The translations under genes were made by a program, and so were the position numbers. A stretch of 64,000 nt of DNA. Source: Methylobacterium mesophilicum (GTDB taxonomy: Bacteria > Pseudomonadota > Alphaproteobacteria > Rhizobiales > Beijerinckiaceae). The notes beneath the pieces are model-generated. The model made no database searches. It was not told where the DNA came from and saw only the letters and a list, made by a program, of their open reading frames with translations. Below, in pieces: positions 43,437-51,697 of the stretch; the first letter of the stretch is position 1, and each line of letters begins with the position of its first letter. The DNA lies in the NCBI RefSeq assembly GCF_022179445.1, contig NZ_BPQU01000019.1, forward strand, positions 1 through 64,000, in the 5' to 3' direction.

Positions 43437-45089
43437 TTAGAAGTCGCGCTGGACGCGCATGCGGAACGAGGACACCGAGTCCTGCGTGGCGGTGCGCGGC
43501 ACGAAGGTGCCGTTGTTGATGCCGGCAACGTTCGCGTAGGCGGTCGGGCTCTTGTCCCGGTCGATCACGCGGCCGTTCTTGACGCCGATCTGCGTGTAGT
43601 AGCCCTCGACACCGATATCGAGGTCCTTCACCGGCGACCAGATCAAGCTCGCACCGGCGACGACCTGGTAGGTGTCGCGGAGCGCTTCGCTGAGGTTGAA
43701 GAAGGTCGTGCCGGGCGTGCCGACGCCGTTCACACCGAAGGTGTTCGTGCCGCCCGGGTTGGCCAGGTTGAAGGCCGCACCTTGAGACGCGCGGGCCTTC
43801 TGCGAGAAGTCCATTTCGCCGTAGCTGGCGAACACGGCCGAGCGCCACTCAGGCGTCCAGTAGTGCAGGTAGGAGCCGACGATGCTGAAGCTCTGCGACC
43901 GCTCCATCTGCCCCGTGAACGGATTGATGGTGGCATCGTTGAAGTACTGCGCGAACTTCTGGCCCTGGATCGTCGCGGCGTTCTGCGAGTAGGAGCCGCT
44001 GAACGCGGAGTAGCCGGTGTAGAGCTGGGCGCCGCTGCCGTAGGCGCCCTGCAGATAGAAGGCGTCGCCGGGTGAGATGAACGGCGTGTTGATCTTGATG
44101 CCGCCCTGCACCGCGTACCCGTATGAGTTACTGGTGTGCGGAATGCTGATGTTGGAGCCGGTGCCGGTGCCGACGCCGTTGGCGACGTTGCCGACGTTCA
44201 ACTCGTGCACGGCGGCGGACACCTGGGCCGAACCCCAGGCCTGGTCGAGGCGCAGGGCGCCGACAAAGTCGGGCATCCGCGAGCGCTGGACCGCATCGAC
44301 GAAGCTGTACCGGGTCGGGACGCCGTTGGTGTAGCCGATGAACACCTCGGCCGGCGCGTTCGTCGGGGCGAACACGGCGATGTTGGCGTTGGTTTGAATG
44401 CCGCCGGGGTTGTTGGTCGGCGAGAAGATGGGGCTGCGGCGGAAGACGGGGTCTTCGACCGAGAGCGTGGCTGACAGGCCGTTGCCCAGCGTCGCGGTGT
44501 AGGCGAGCAGGTTGGTGGACGCGATGTCCGAACCCGCTGTGGCGCCGGCGAACTCGAAGTCGTGCGCGTAGAAGTCGAAGAACGAGGACGCGCGACCGGC
44601 GGTCAGGCCGGCGAACTGGATGAACGCCTTGTCGACGTTGGAGAACTGCTGGTCACGGCCGAAGCTGTCGACGCCGAGGCCGGGATAGGCCTGGCCGATA
44701 CGCTGCTGAGTGCCGGAGGTGCCGACGCCGGAATAGCCGGTGCGGGCGCCGGCATCGAGGCGCACGAAGGCGCGCAGGGTGCCGTAGGCGGTCTGGGTGC
44801 GGGCATCGAGGTTGATGCGCAGGCGGCCCTGGTAGCCCGAGGTGTCGCCGCCGCCGCCGTTCTGGCGCGAGTAGCTGGTCATGTAGCCGCCCTCGAACCG
44901 GGCGCGGCCGGAGAGACGCAGGCAGGTGTCGGTGCCGGGAATGTAGAAGAAGCCGGCGCCGTAGGCCGAGCACACGCGGACGTACTCGATCGGGACCGCC
45001 TTCTTGACCGGAAGGTCGGCGGCGTGGGCGGCTCCGATCGCCGCGAAGGCGGCTGCGGAACCGAGCAGTGAGCTCTTCAAGAGCTTCAT
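43437..45089 (-). CDS. Outer-membrane porin (Porin_2 type), copy 4 of 4
   Basis: A 550-residue porin, the longest of the four because of an insertion around NNPGGIQTNANIAVFAPT in one loop and GTGTGSN in another. Signal peptide MKLLKSSLLGSAAAFAAIGA, ending AHA-A. Family Cys pair in YVRVCSAYGAGFFYIPGTDTC, C-terminal RMRVQRDF. The ATG at 45089 has GGAG; an in-frame ATG two codons upstream (45095) is possible. The gene has a strong terminator of its own, so each porin seems to be an independent transcription unit. Confidence 0.93.
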   Translation of the reverse strand: MKLLKSSLLGSAAAFAAIGAAHAADLPVKKAVPIEYVRVCSAYGAGFFYIPGTDTCLRLSGRARFEGGYMTSYSRQNGGGGDTSGYQGRLRINLDARTQTAYGTLRAFVRLDAGARTGYSGVGTSGTQQRIGQAYPGLGVDSFGRDQQFSNVDKAFIQFAGLTAGRASSFFDFYAHDFEFAGATAGSDIASTNLLAYTATLGNGLSATLSVEDPVFRRSPIFSPTNNPGGIQTNANIAVFAPTNAPAEVFIGYTNGVPTRYSFVDAVQRSRMPDFVGALRLDQAWGSAQVSAAVHELNVGNVANGVGTGTGSNISIPHTSNSYGYAVQGGIKINTPFISPGDAFYLQGAYGSGAQLYTGYSAFSGSYSQNAATIQGQKFAQYFNDATINPFTGQMERSQSFSIVGSYLHYWTPEWRSAVFASYGEMDFSQKARASQGAAFNLANPGGTNTFGVNGVGTPGTTFFNLSEALRDTYQVVAGASLIWSPVKDLDIGVEGYYTQIGVKNGRVIDRDKSPTAYANVAGINNGTFVPRTATQDSVSSFRMRVQRDF

Positions 45090-45115
45090 AGACATCTCCA
45101 AAGCTTCGAGACCCG
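45090..45115 (-). repeat. Porin leader repeat, copy at porin 4
   Basis: Matches 42510-42535. Both end AAGCTTTGGAGATRTCT directly before the start codon. Confidence 0.8.
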
Positions 45116-45406
45116 ATGATGCGGACATGCCCGGTTTTCCGGATCTTGCCGCACGTCTTGTAGGTTTGGCCTGCGTCTTGGGTGGCAGGCTCCTGCGGGC
45201 TCTCGCTTGGCGATGCCCCCGTGCACGATCACCATGTGCGAACGGGTTTCGGCGAGCAATCAGAATTCGGCTCGGATAAATTGGTTCCTGTGCGATGTTG
45301 CCGCCCGGCAACAATATCAGAACGCGTTAGCCGGCAACAGCTTGCCGGATGTACCGATATGCTTTCCGCAGTGGCAGGAGTGCTGTCGAACCGGGCATGG
45401 ACGGGG
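45116..45406. other. Upstream region of porin 4, no gene
   Basis: Likely promoter region of porin 4. It is moderately AT-rich around 45240-45370 but far less so than upstream of porins 1 and 3. No coding frame looks real. Confidence 0.4.
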
Positions 45407-45437
45407 CCGCCCCGGCCGGCGGGAAGGGCCGGGGCGG
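45407..45437 (-). terminator. GC stem-loop after the secreted duplicated-motif protein
   Basis: An 11-bp perfect stem CCGCCCCGGCC/GGCCGGGGCGG with a 9-base loop, 63 bases after the stop on the minus strand. No T run, so function as terminator is uncertain. Confidence 0.45.
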
Positions 45438-45500
45438 TCCGAACGTGTGGGCTACGCCGACGTCCTGTCCTGAGACGGCGAAGGCGCGCCCGGCCTCACC

Positions 45501-46187
45501 TCACATCGGCGGCGTCAGGCCGTTCTTGCCGACGGCGACGCGGCGCGCCGTGATCTTGCCGTCCTCGCCGCGCGCGGCGACCACGAACGCCTTCGCGCCG
45601 GCGGCGATCGCACCGGTATCCGCGGCCTCGAAGGTGACCACCGGGGCCTGCGGCGGGACCAGGATCTGGATCGACTGACCCTTGCCGTAATCGACCGTGA
45701 GGGTGCGCTCCGCGCCGCCCCCGCTCGCCTTCACGGTGCCGTTCGTCATCGCGCTCTTGACCCGGGGGGCGTCCGGCGCGGTCGTGGGTCCGGCGGCCTT
45801 CACGGTGCCGTTGGTCATGGTGCTCTTCACGGCAGCGCTGCCGGTGTGATCGGGAAGCATGTCCCAGTCGTAATGGCCTTCACCGGTGCCGCGCATCGAT
45901 TCCGGGAACAGCACGACCTCCAGGGCGACCGGCGGCTCGCCCTTGGTGGCGGTGCCGATGAACACGCCGTCCTTGATCTGATCGAGCTGGGCCGGGACGA
46001 CCCAGGAGACCTTGGCGTCTGGCGCCAGGGTCACCTGCTGGCTCTTGCCGTCCAGGGTCTTGAGGGTGAAGCCGCCGCCCTCCACGGACTCGATCGTGCC
46101 GCGCAGGCGCTCGGGCGGCGCGGCGGCCTGTGCGGAGGTGGCGAGCGCCAGAAGGCTCGCGAGGGCGAGGGTCGGGAGTTTTGACAT
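45501..46187 (-). CDS. Secreted protein with duplicated TMTNGTVK motif
   Basis: A 228-residue exported protein. Signal peptide residues 1-22 (ending AQA-A). Beta-rich N-domain (RLRGTIESVEGGGFTLKTLDGKSQQVTLAPDAKV) resembles OB-like modules of small metal- or nucleic-acid-binding periplasmic proteins. The middle carries a 13-residue internal repeat, KSTMTNGTVKAAG and KSAMTNGTVKASG, about 25 residues apart. The C-terminal domain is again beta-rich. Function unknown. It is 129 bases downstream of hupE on the same strand. Confidence 0.75.
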   Translation of the reverse strand: MSKLPTLALASLLALATSAQAAAPPERLRGTIESVEGGGFTLKTLDGKSQQVTLAPDAKVSWVVPAQLDQIKDGVFIGTATKGEPPVALEVVLFPESMRGTGEGHYDWDMLPDHTGSAAVKSTMTNGTVKAAGPTTAPDAPRVKSAMTNGTVKASGGGAERTLTVDYGKGQSIQILVPPQAPVVTFEAADTGAIAAGAKAFVVAARGEDGKITARRVAVGKNGLTPPM

Positions 46188-46316
46188 GGTGGCGGGGGTC
46201 CTATCGCCGCCGGAATGGGGGCGGCGCGCATGACCTGGGACTCGGCGCAACCGTGTCAGCCCCTCGCGCCCGTGACATCAAGCCCCTGCGGGCGGGTGTA
46301 ACCGGGACGGTACCGC

Positions 46317-46925
46317 TCAGGCCGGCAGCGCCAGCAGCGCGAGGCCCGCCGCCGCGACCGCGGTGCCGAGGGCCGGAGCGGCCCGGGCGGCGCCGGACCG
46401 CGACGCGGCGATCCCGAGGCCGATCCCGGCTGCATGCAGGAGGGCGGTCGCGGCCAGGAAACCCAGGCCGAAGGTCAGGCCCGAGGCGGTCTCCGGCATC
46501 TCGGCGCCGTGGGCGTAGCCGTGGAACACCGCGAACACGCCGACGAGGCTGGCGAGCAGCGCAACCGGCGCCCGCAGGCCGACGATCGCGGCCACGCCGA
46601 ACACCACGATGGAGAGTGCGATCCCGGTCTCGGCATAGGGCAGCGCGACGCCGACCATGCCCAGACCCGCCCCCACGCTCATGAGCGCCAGGAAGGACAG
46701 GGGCAGCGCCCAGAGCGCCCGGCCGCCGCGCAGGGCCGCCAGCAGTCCGACCGCGACCATCGCCAGCACGTGGTCGGCACCGAGCAGCGGATGCAGGAAG
46801 CCGGCCTCGGCGCCGAGCGCGGCCCCATGGCCGGGATGGGCGAGGGCCGCCTGCGGCAGCAGCGCGAACGCGGCGGGAAGGGCGGCAAGGCCAGAGGCGA
46901 GCGGGGCGGCGAGCAGGCGCTTCAT
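46317..46925 (-). CDS. HupE/UreJ-family Ni/Co permease-like protein
   Basis: A 202-residue membrane protein with a cleavable signal (ending AALA-H) and six or so helices. The family signature FLHPLLGADHVLAMVAVGL and the second motif VFHGYAHGAEMPE are both intact; their His/Asp/Glu residues form the metal path. HupE/UreJ proteins import Ni2+ (or Co2+) for hydrogenase or urease. The ATG at 46925 with AAGGA is preferred; the frame is open to 47195 but that would run antisense to a small gene. No hydrogenase or urease genes are in the window. Confidence 0.88.
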   Translation of the reverse strand: MKRLLAAPLASGLAALPAAFALLPQAALAHPGHGAALGAEAGFLHPLLGADHVLAMVAVGLLAALRGGRALWALPLSFLALMSVGAGLGMVGVALPYAETGIALSIVVFGVAAIVGLRAPVALLASLVGVFAVFHGYAHGAEMPETASGLTFGLGFLAATALLHAAGIGLGIAASRSGAARAAPALGTAVAAAGLALLALPA

Positions 46926-47075
46926 CGGGTATCCTTCGCGGGTGTACGGTTGAAGGTAGCGCCGATCCCGCGGCACGGCGAGTGCCCGGGCCCGCGGCCC
47001 CTCCGCCCTTCGACGGCACTCCACGGTCGGGCGCGCGTAGGTCTCGCCCCGGGCGGGTATCGGAAGGAGCCGAGT

Positions 47076-47192
47076 ATGCAGCAGGCCGACATCCGCACCG
47101 CCGCCCGCCAGCAGGGCCTGGACGACCTCGACAAGGTCGCGGTCGGCATCGTCGAGCGCGACGGAAAGGTCTCGATCATCGAGAAGGCGTGA
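47076..47192 (+). CDS. 38-aa peptide resembling the C-terminal tail of DUF421 proteins
   Basis: A 38-codon frame with a very strong GGAAGGAG ribosome-binding site 6 bases before the ATG. The translation, starting MQQADIRTAARQQGLDDLDKV and ending ERDGKVSIIEKA, looks like the end of YetF/DUF421 membrane proteins, where a short helix is followed by a VERDGxISVI strand pair. Either it is a remnant or re-used tail of a lost yetF-like gene, or an independent small protein. The intact ribosome-binding site argues for translation. Too short for most gene finders. Confidence 0.6.
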   Translation: MQQADIRTAARQQGLDDLDKVAVGIVERDGKVSIIEKA

Positions 47193-47370
47193 CACGGAAC
47201 GGGGGGTTCAGCACAGGCGGCCGTGGCGCTGCGGATCACTTGAATACATGATACCGTTTCACGCCGGCGCCGAGAGGGCCTAGCCGGCGGTTCGGCATGA
47301 GCGGTGGCGGCGCCCCTTCTCCGGCGGGGGCGGACGACCAGCGGCTCGATCGCACAGGACAGGATTTCCC

Positions 47371-48972
47371 GTGAGAGATTTCTCCGCACCCGGGCGCTCC
47401 CCGGTCTACGCCGCCAACGCAGCCGTCGCGACCTCGCATCCCGCCTCGACCCTGGCCGCCATCGAGATCCTGCGCGCGGGCGGCAACGCCGTCGATGCCG
47501 GGATCGCCGCGGTGGCGGTGCAGTGCGTGGTCGATCCGCTGATGACCGGGATCGGCGGCGATTGCTTCGCCCTCTATGCTCCGGCCGGCGCCTCCAAGCC
47601 GATCGCGCTGGACGGATCCGGCCGGGCGCCGGCCGCCGCCACGCCCGACTGGTACGCCGAGCACGGCGCCGCGATCACGCCGGCCTCGCCGCACGCGGTC
47701 ACGGTGCCGGGGGCGATCGGAGCCTGGGACATGCTGGTGCGCGAGCACGGCACGCGCGCGCTGGGCGAATTGCTGCAGCCGGCGATCCGCTACGCCGAGG
47801 ACGGGTTCGTGATCCAGCAGCGGGTCGGCTGGGACTGGCAGCGCAACATCCCCCGGGTCGCCGGCGACCCCCACGCCGCCGCCACCTACCTGGTCGGCGG
47901 CGAGGCCCCGGCGATCGGCAGCGTCTTCCGTCTGCCGAAACTCGCCGCCACGCTCCGGCGCATCGCCGAGGAGGGCCCGCGCGGCTTCTATGAAGGACCG
48001 GTGGCCGACGACATGGTCCGCCGGCTCAACGAACTCGGCGGCCTGCACACCCGGGACGACTTCGCCACGTCGCGGCCGGACGTGGTCGCGCCGGTCTCGA
48101 CCCGCTACCGCGGCTACGACGTCTACGAGTGCCCCCCCGCCGGCCAGGGCCTCGCGGCGCTGATGATGCTGAACGTGCTGTCGCATCACGATGTCGGCGC
48201 CCTGTCGGACCTGGACCGGCTCCACCTGTTCGCCGAGACCTGCAAGCAGGCCTACCATCACCGGGACGTGCTGTTCGGCGACGCCGCCCTCGCCCGGGTG
48301 CCGGTGGAGCACCTGCTGTCGGATGCCTGGAAGGCCGCCGCCCACGGGGCGATCGACATGGGCCGCGCCCGGCCGCCGGAGATCTACCCCGAGATCGCGC
48401 AAGAAATCGCGGAGGCGCGGGCCCACAAGGACACGGTCTACCTCTGCGTGGTCGACCGGGACGGCAACGCGCTGTCGCTGATCAACTCGGTGTTCCAGGG
48501 CTTCGGCTCGGGGATCCTGGCGCCGGAGAGCGGCGTGCTGCTGCACAACCGCGGCCTTTCGTTCCGCACGGAAGCCGGTCATCCGAACAGCATCGGTCCC
48601 GGCAAGCGGCCGATGCACACGATCATCCCGGGCATGCTGATGAAGGACGGCCGGGCGGTCGCGCCGTTCGGCGTGATGGGCGGCCATTACCAGGCCATGG
48701 GCCATGTCGAGCTGCTGTCGGGCATCATCGACCGGGGCCTCGACGTGCAGGCGGCGCTCGATGCCCCGCGCAGCTTCGCGTACGGCGACAGCCTGGAACT
48801 CGAGACCGGCATCACGGACGCCGCGATGGCAGGCCTGATCGCGCGCGGCCACCCGGCGATCCGGGCACCGCTGCCGCTCGGCGGCGGCCAGATCATCTGG
48901 ATCGACCGCGCGGCCGGCACGCTGGCGGCGGGATCGGACCCGCGCAAGGACGGGGCTGCTCTGGGGTATTGA
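47371..48972 (+). CDS. ggt: Gamma-glutamyltransferase family protein
   Basis: A 533-residue Ntn-hydrolase of the gamma-glutamyltranspeptidase family, which cleaves glutathione and other gamma-glutamyl compounds. The large-subunit start has HPASTLAAIEILRAGGNAVDAGIAA and DPLMTGIGGDCFALY. The autoprocessing nucleophile is the Thr in HKDTVYLCVVDRDGNALSLINS. The small subunit has GFGSGILAPESGVLLHNRGLSF and RPMHTIIPGMLMKDG. No clear signal peptide is present, so it may be cytosolic, as in some family members. GTG start with AGGA. Confidence 0.9.
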   Translation: MRDFSAPGRSPVYAANAAVATSHPASTLAAIEILRAGGNAVDAGIAAVAVQCVVDPLMTGIGGDCFALYAPAGASKPIALDGSGRAPAAATPDWYAEHGAAITPASPHAVTVPGAIGAWDMLVREHGTRALGELLQPAIRYAEDGFVIQQRVGWDWQRNIPRVAGDPHAAATYLVGGEAPAIGSVFRLPKLAATLRRIAEEGPRGFYEGPVADDMVRRLNELGGLHTRDDFATSRPDVVAPVSTRYRGYDVYECPPAGQGLAALMMLNVLSHHDVGALSDLDRLHLFAETCKQAYHHRDVLFGDAALARVPVEHLLSDAWKAAAHGAIDMGRARPPEIYPEIAQEIAEARAHKDTVYLCVVDRDGNALSLINSVFQGFGSGILAPESGVLLHNRGLSFRTEAGHPNSIGPGKRPMHTIIPGMLMKDGRAVAPFGVMGGHYQAMGHVELLSGIIDRGLDVQAALDAPRSFAYGDSLELETGITDAAMAGLIARGHPAIRAPLPLGGGQIIWIDRAAGTLAAGSDPRKDGAALGY

Positions 48973-49053
48973 GGAACAGGAGCCAGCCTTGGAGGCTACC
49001 GGACCAAAAGTGTCCGGAGGCAGCGCGGGTCCCCTCGCCCGCACGGGCCACGA

Positions 49054-49514
49054 AGCTCACACATCGCTGCCGGATGTGGGCCAAGGCCAACCCCAAGCGC
49101 GTCTCCCTCCACCCTCTGCGGGCTACGGGCTACACAGGTTTGAGGCACTGGCGCTGCTGCAGACTGCGACGGTCCCCCTCTCCCGTGCGGGAGAGGGTTG
49201 GGGTGAGGGACCAGGGCTTTCCGGAAATATCGCATCCCTCACCCTGTCCCTCTCCCGTACGGGAGAGGGGACCCGCGCCTCCTCCACCAGCGGGAGGACC
49301 AGGGCTCTGACCGAAACCTGTATAGCCCGTAGCTCTGCGGGGGAGGGTGGGCCTCGCGTCAGCGAGGGTCGGGAGAGGGGAACCCGGGTTCAGAAAGGGG
49401 CGCGACCGGCATGACGGGCGAAGCCCTGTTCTGCGCCGTCGCTCCCCTCTTGCGGGACTTCGTCCCGGCCCGATCCCCTTCGGGGGCCACCCTCCCCCGC
49501 AGAGGGGGGGAGGG
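49054..49514. repeat. Family A repeat, copy 3, interrupted by the MITE-like element
   Basis: The part before 49122 aligns with 15250-15316, and the part from 49333 aligns with 15308-15473 including the loop. The 210-base element at 49123-49332 lies exactly between them and duplicates CTCTGCGGG. The copy is thus one family A repeat split by a later insertion. Confidence 0.78.
49123..49332. mobile_element. 210-bp MITE-like element, copy 2
   Basis: Ends are CTACGGGCTACACAGGTTT and, reversed, CTACGGGCTATACAGGTTT (18 of 19 identical). Flanks are perfect 9-base direct repeats, CTCTGCGGG at 49114-49122 and 49333-49341. The length equals copy 1, and the internal sequences are nearly the same. It has no coding capacity. 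Confidence 0.85.
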
Positions 49515-49555
49515 AAACACGCGCGGGTGCGGCAGCCGCCTCAACTGAGAAAAAC

Positions 49556-50684
49556 TCAGTCGATGTCCTCGACCTCTTCGGAACCGCCATAGACCCGCTG
49601 GGCCAGCGAAGCCTCCATGAACGGATCGAGGGAACCGTCGAGCACCGCGTCCGGATCGGTGGACTGGGTGCCGGTGCGCAGGTCCTTCACCAGCTGATAG
49701 GGCTGGAGCACGTAGGACCGGATCTGGTGGCCCCAGCCGATATCGGTCTTGGCGGCGGCCTCGGCGCTGGCCTTCTCCTCACGCTTCTTCAGCTCGGCCT
49801 CGTAGAGCCGGGCGCGCAGCATGTTCCACGCCGTGGCGCGGTTCTTGTGCTGGGAGCGCTCCTGCTGACACGCCACCACGATCCCGGTCGGGTTGTGGGT
49901 GATGCGCACCGCGGAATCGGTGGTGTTGACGTGCTGGCCGCCGGCGCCGGACGACCGGTAGGTGTCGATCCGGCAGTCGGACTCCTTGATCTCGATCTCG
50001 ATCCGGTCGTCGATGACCGGGTAGACCCAGACGCTGGCGAAGCTGGTGTGGCGCCGGGCGCTGGAATCGTAGGGCGAGATCCGCACCAGCCGGTGCACGC
50101 CGGACTCGGTCTTGAGCCAGCCATAGGCGTTGTGGCCCTTGATCAGGAGCGTCGCGCCCTTGATCCCGGCCTCTTCGCCGTCCGACCACTCGACGATCTC
50201 GACCTTGTACTTCCGGCGCTCGGCCCAGCGGCCGTACATGCGCTGGAGCATGTTCGCCCAGTCCTGGCTCTCGGTGCCGCCGGCACCGGCATGGACTTCG
50301 AGATAGGTGTCGAAGCCGTCGGCCTCGCCGGACAGGAGGGTCTCGACCTGGCGGCTGGCCGCCTCCTTCTCGACGGCGAGGATCGCGGCCTCGCCCTCGC
50401 GGATCGAGGATTCGTCGCCCTCCATCTCGCCGAGTTCGATCAGCGTCGCGCCGTCCTCGAGGTCGCGCTCGAGCTTGCGGATGGAGGAGACCGCCTCGTC
50501 GAGCTGCTGGCGCTCGCGCATGACCTTCTGCGCGGCGTCGGCGTCGTTCCACAGGTCGGGGTTCTCGGAGGCTGCGTTCAGCTCCGCGAGGCGTTTATCG
50601 ACAGTATCCCAGTCAAAGATGCCTCCTCAGCAGTCCTATAGACTGCTTGGCGGCATCCGAGGCTTGCTCGATCTCGGCGCGCAT
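49556..50684 (-). CDS. prfB: Peptide chain release factor 2, with programmed +1 frameshift
   Basis: RF2 recognises UGA/UAA stops. Translation starts at the ATG ending at 50684 and reads 23 codons (MRAEIEQASDAAKQSIGLLR...) to CTT at 50618-50616; a UGA stop follows (50615-50613). A +1 slip skips T50615 and continues from GAC at 50614, in the frame ending at 49556. The product is 375 residues. The catalytic GGQ loop is present (SSGAGGQHVNTTDSAVRITH). The stop-recognition tripeptide reads SPY rather than E. coli SPF. A caller that ignores the shift would start wrongly at 50521 or call it broken. Diverges from the DUF3140 gene. Confidence 0.95.
50612..50630 (-). promoter_or_regulatory. prfB programmed +1 frameshift site
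   Basis: The sense strand reads CTG AGG AGG CAT CTT TGA C. The internal Shine-Dalgarno-like AGGAGG sits three bases before the slippery CTT, followed by the in-frame UGA and C, the same spacing as the classic E. coli prfB site. Low RF2 gives slow UGA decoding and more frameshifting, so RF2 autoregulates its own level. Confidence 0.95.
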
Positions 50685-50871
50685 TTGGTTTTTCGGGACT
50701 TCGGGTGATGGGTCGGGCCGGGGTGATACCGCCCGGGAGCCGCCCTGTAAACGGCGGGCCGGGGCCCCGCGCCCGAACTGTGCGACGCCCGACCGCAGGG
50801 TGGTGCGCGAGCCGGCGCGCGGGCGGCGCGTTGTCGGGCACGGATCGGGCAGGAACGCGGAGGCGGCCAGG

Positions 50872-51210
50872 ATGGCGGACGACGATCACGCGCAGACGTG
50901 GAGCGCCTTCAACGACGCCGTCAACATGACGCCGGCGGCGCTGCGCAAACACCTCGACGGCGCGGCGAGCCGGGAGGTCGGCCAGAAGAAGGACGGCGAC
51001 GAATCCACCGGCCACGCGATGGGCCGGCGCATCCTGGCGATCAAGGACAAGAAGAAGGCCGATCTCACCGACGACGATTATGCCGCCATGCGCAAGGTCG
51101 TGGGCTACGTCCACCGCCACCTGAAGCAGGGCGGCGACGCCCGCAAGGACCCCGACTCACCCTGGCGGATGTCGCTGATGAACTGGGGCCACGATCCGCA
51201 CACGGATTGA
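50872..51210 (+). CDS. DUF3140-family protein
   Basis: A 112-residue soluble helical protein matching DUF3140: WSAFNDAVNMTPAALRKHLD, SREVGQKK, GHAMGRRILAIKDKKKADLTDDDYAAMRKVVGYVHRHL and the ending WRMSLMNWGHDP. The ATG at 50872 has GGAGG at a good distance; the longer open frame from 50647 overlaps prfB on the other strand and is not used. Family function is unknown. Confidence 0.88.
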   Translation: MADDDHAQTWSAFNDAVNMTPAALRKHLDGAASREVGQKKDGDESTGHAMGRRILAIKDKKKADLTDDDYAAMRKVVGYVHRHLKQGGDARKDPDSPWRMSLMNWGHDPHTD

Positions 51211-51236
51211 GGCCCGGGCTCGCCGGCCCGTCCGGC

Positions 51237-51590
51237 TCAGTAGCGCGGCGGCACGATGTAGGACGGGGCGATCACGTACTCCTTCGGGCGCTTGCGCGCA
51301 CCGAACCGGCTCTCGGTGATCTGGTCGTTGTAGTAGTCGAAACCGGTGTAGCCGAAGCCACCGCCGTTCATCACCTGGGCCACCGGGACCGGCGGGACGG
51401 CGAGGTCGGGACGGCCCGGCGGCACCAGCACTTGGCAGCAGCCCTCGGTCTGCAGGACCGTCGGGCCGTTGGGGGCGGTGAAGACATAGGCGCGCGGCTG
51501 CGGGATCCCCGGCGGGAAGGCGGGCTCGGCGGCGGCGCCCTGGGCGACGAGACCGAGCAATCCGGCGGCGATCAGGGTCTTGGTGCTCAC
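51237..51590 (-). CDS. Secreted proline/tyrosine-rich protein, unknown function
   Basis: A 117-residue exported protein with a GTG start preceded by GGAG. Signal peptide residues 1-21 (GLLGLVAQGAAA-E). The mature chain is rich in Pro, Tyr and Gly, with a CC pair (TEGCCQVLVPPG) and an FGYTGFDYYN segment. The C-terminus is SYIVPPRY. Not recognised. It converges with DUF3140, 26 bases apart. Confidence 0.7.
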   Translation of the reverse strand: MSTKTLIAAGLLGLVAQGAAAEPAFPPGIPQPRAYVFTAPNGPTVLQTEGCCQVLVPPGRPDLAVPPVPVAQVMNGGGFGYTGFDYYNDQITESRFGARKRPKEYVIAPSYIVPPRY

Positions 51591-51697
51591 ACAATGCTCC
51601 GTCACGGGGCCGGCCGGGCCGGCATCTGGCCTACACTCTAGCTTATCGCGGGCGGCCTGTCCGGCGCATGCGGACCGACCGGTTAACCGGAACCCGG

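Noticed and set aside
42718..43440. A 240-codon open frame upstream of porin 3
   Set aside because: It starts in AT-rich promoter-like DNA, has no ribosome-binding site, and its translation is Arg/Gly/Pro-rich noise.
49556..50521. A prfB starting at MRERQQLDEAV
   Set aside because: The N-terminal RF2 domain continues upstream in the same frame to the programmed frameshift, so this start would drop a conserved segment.
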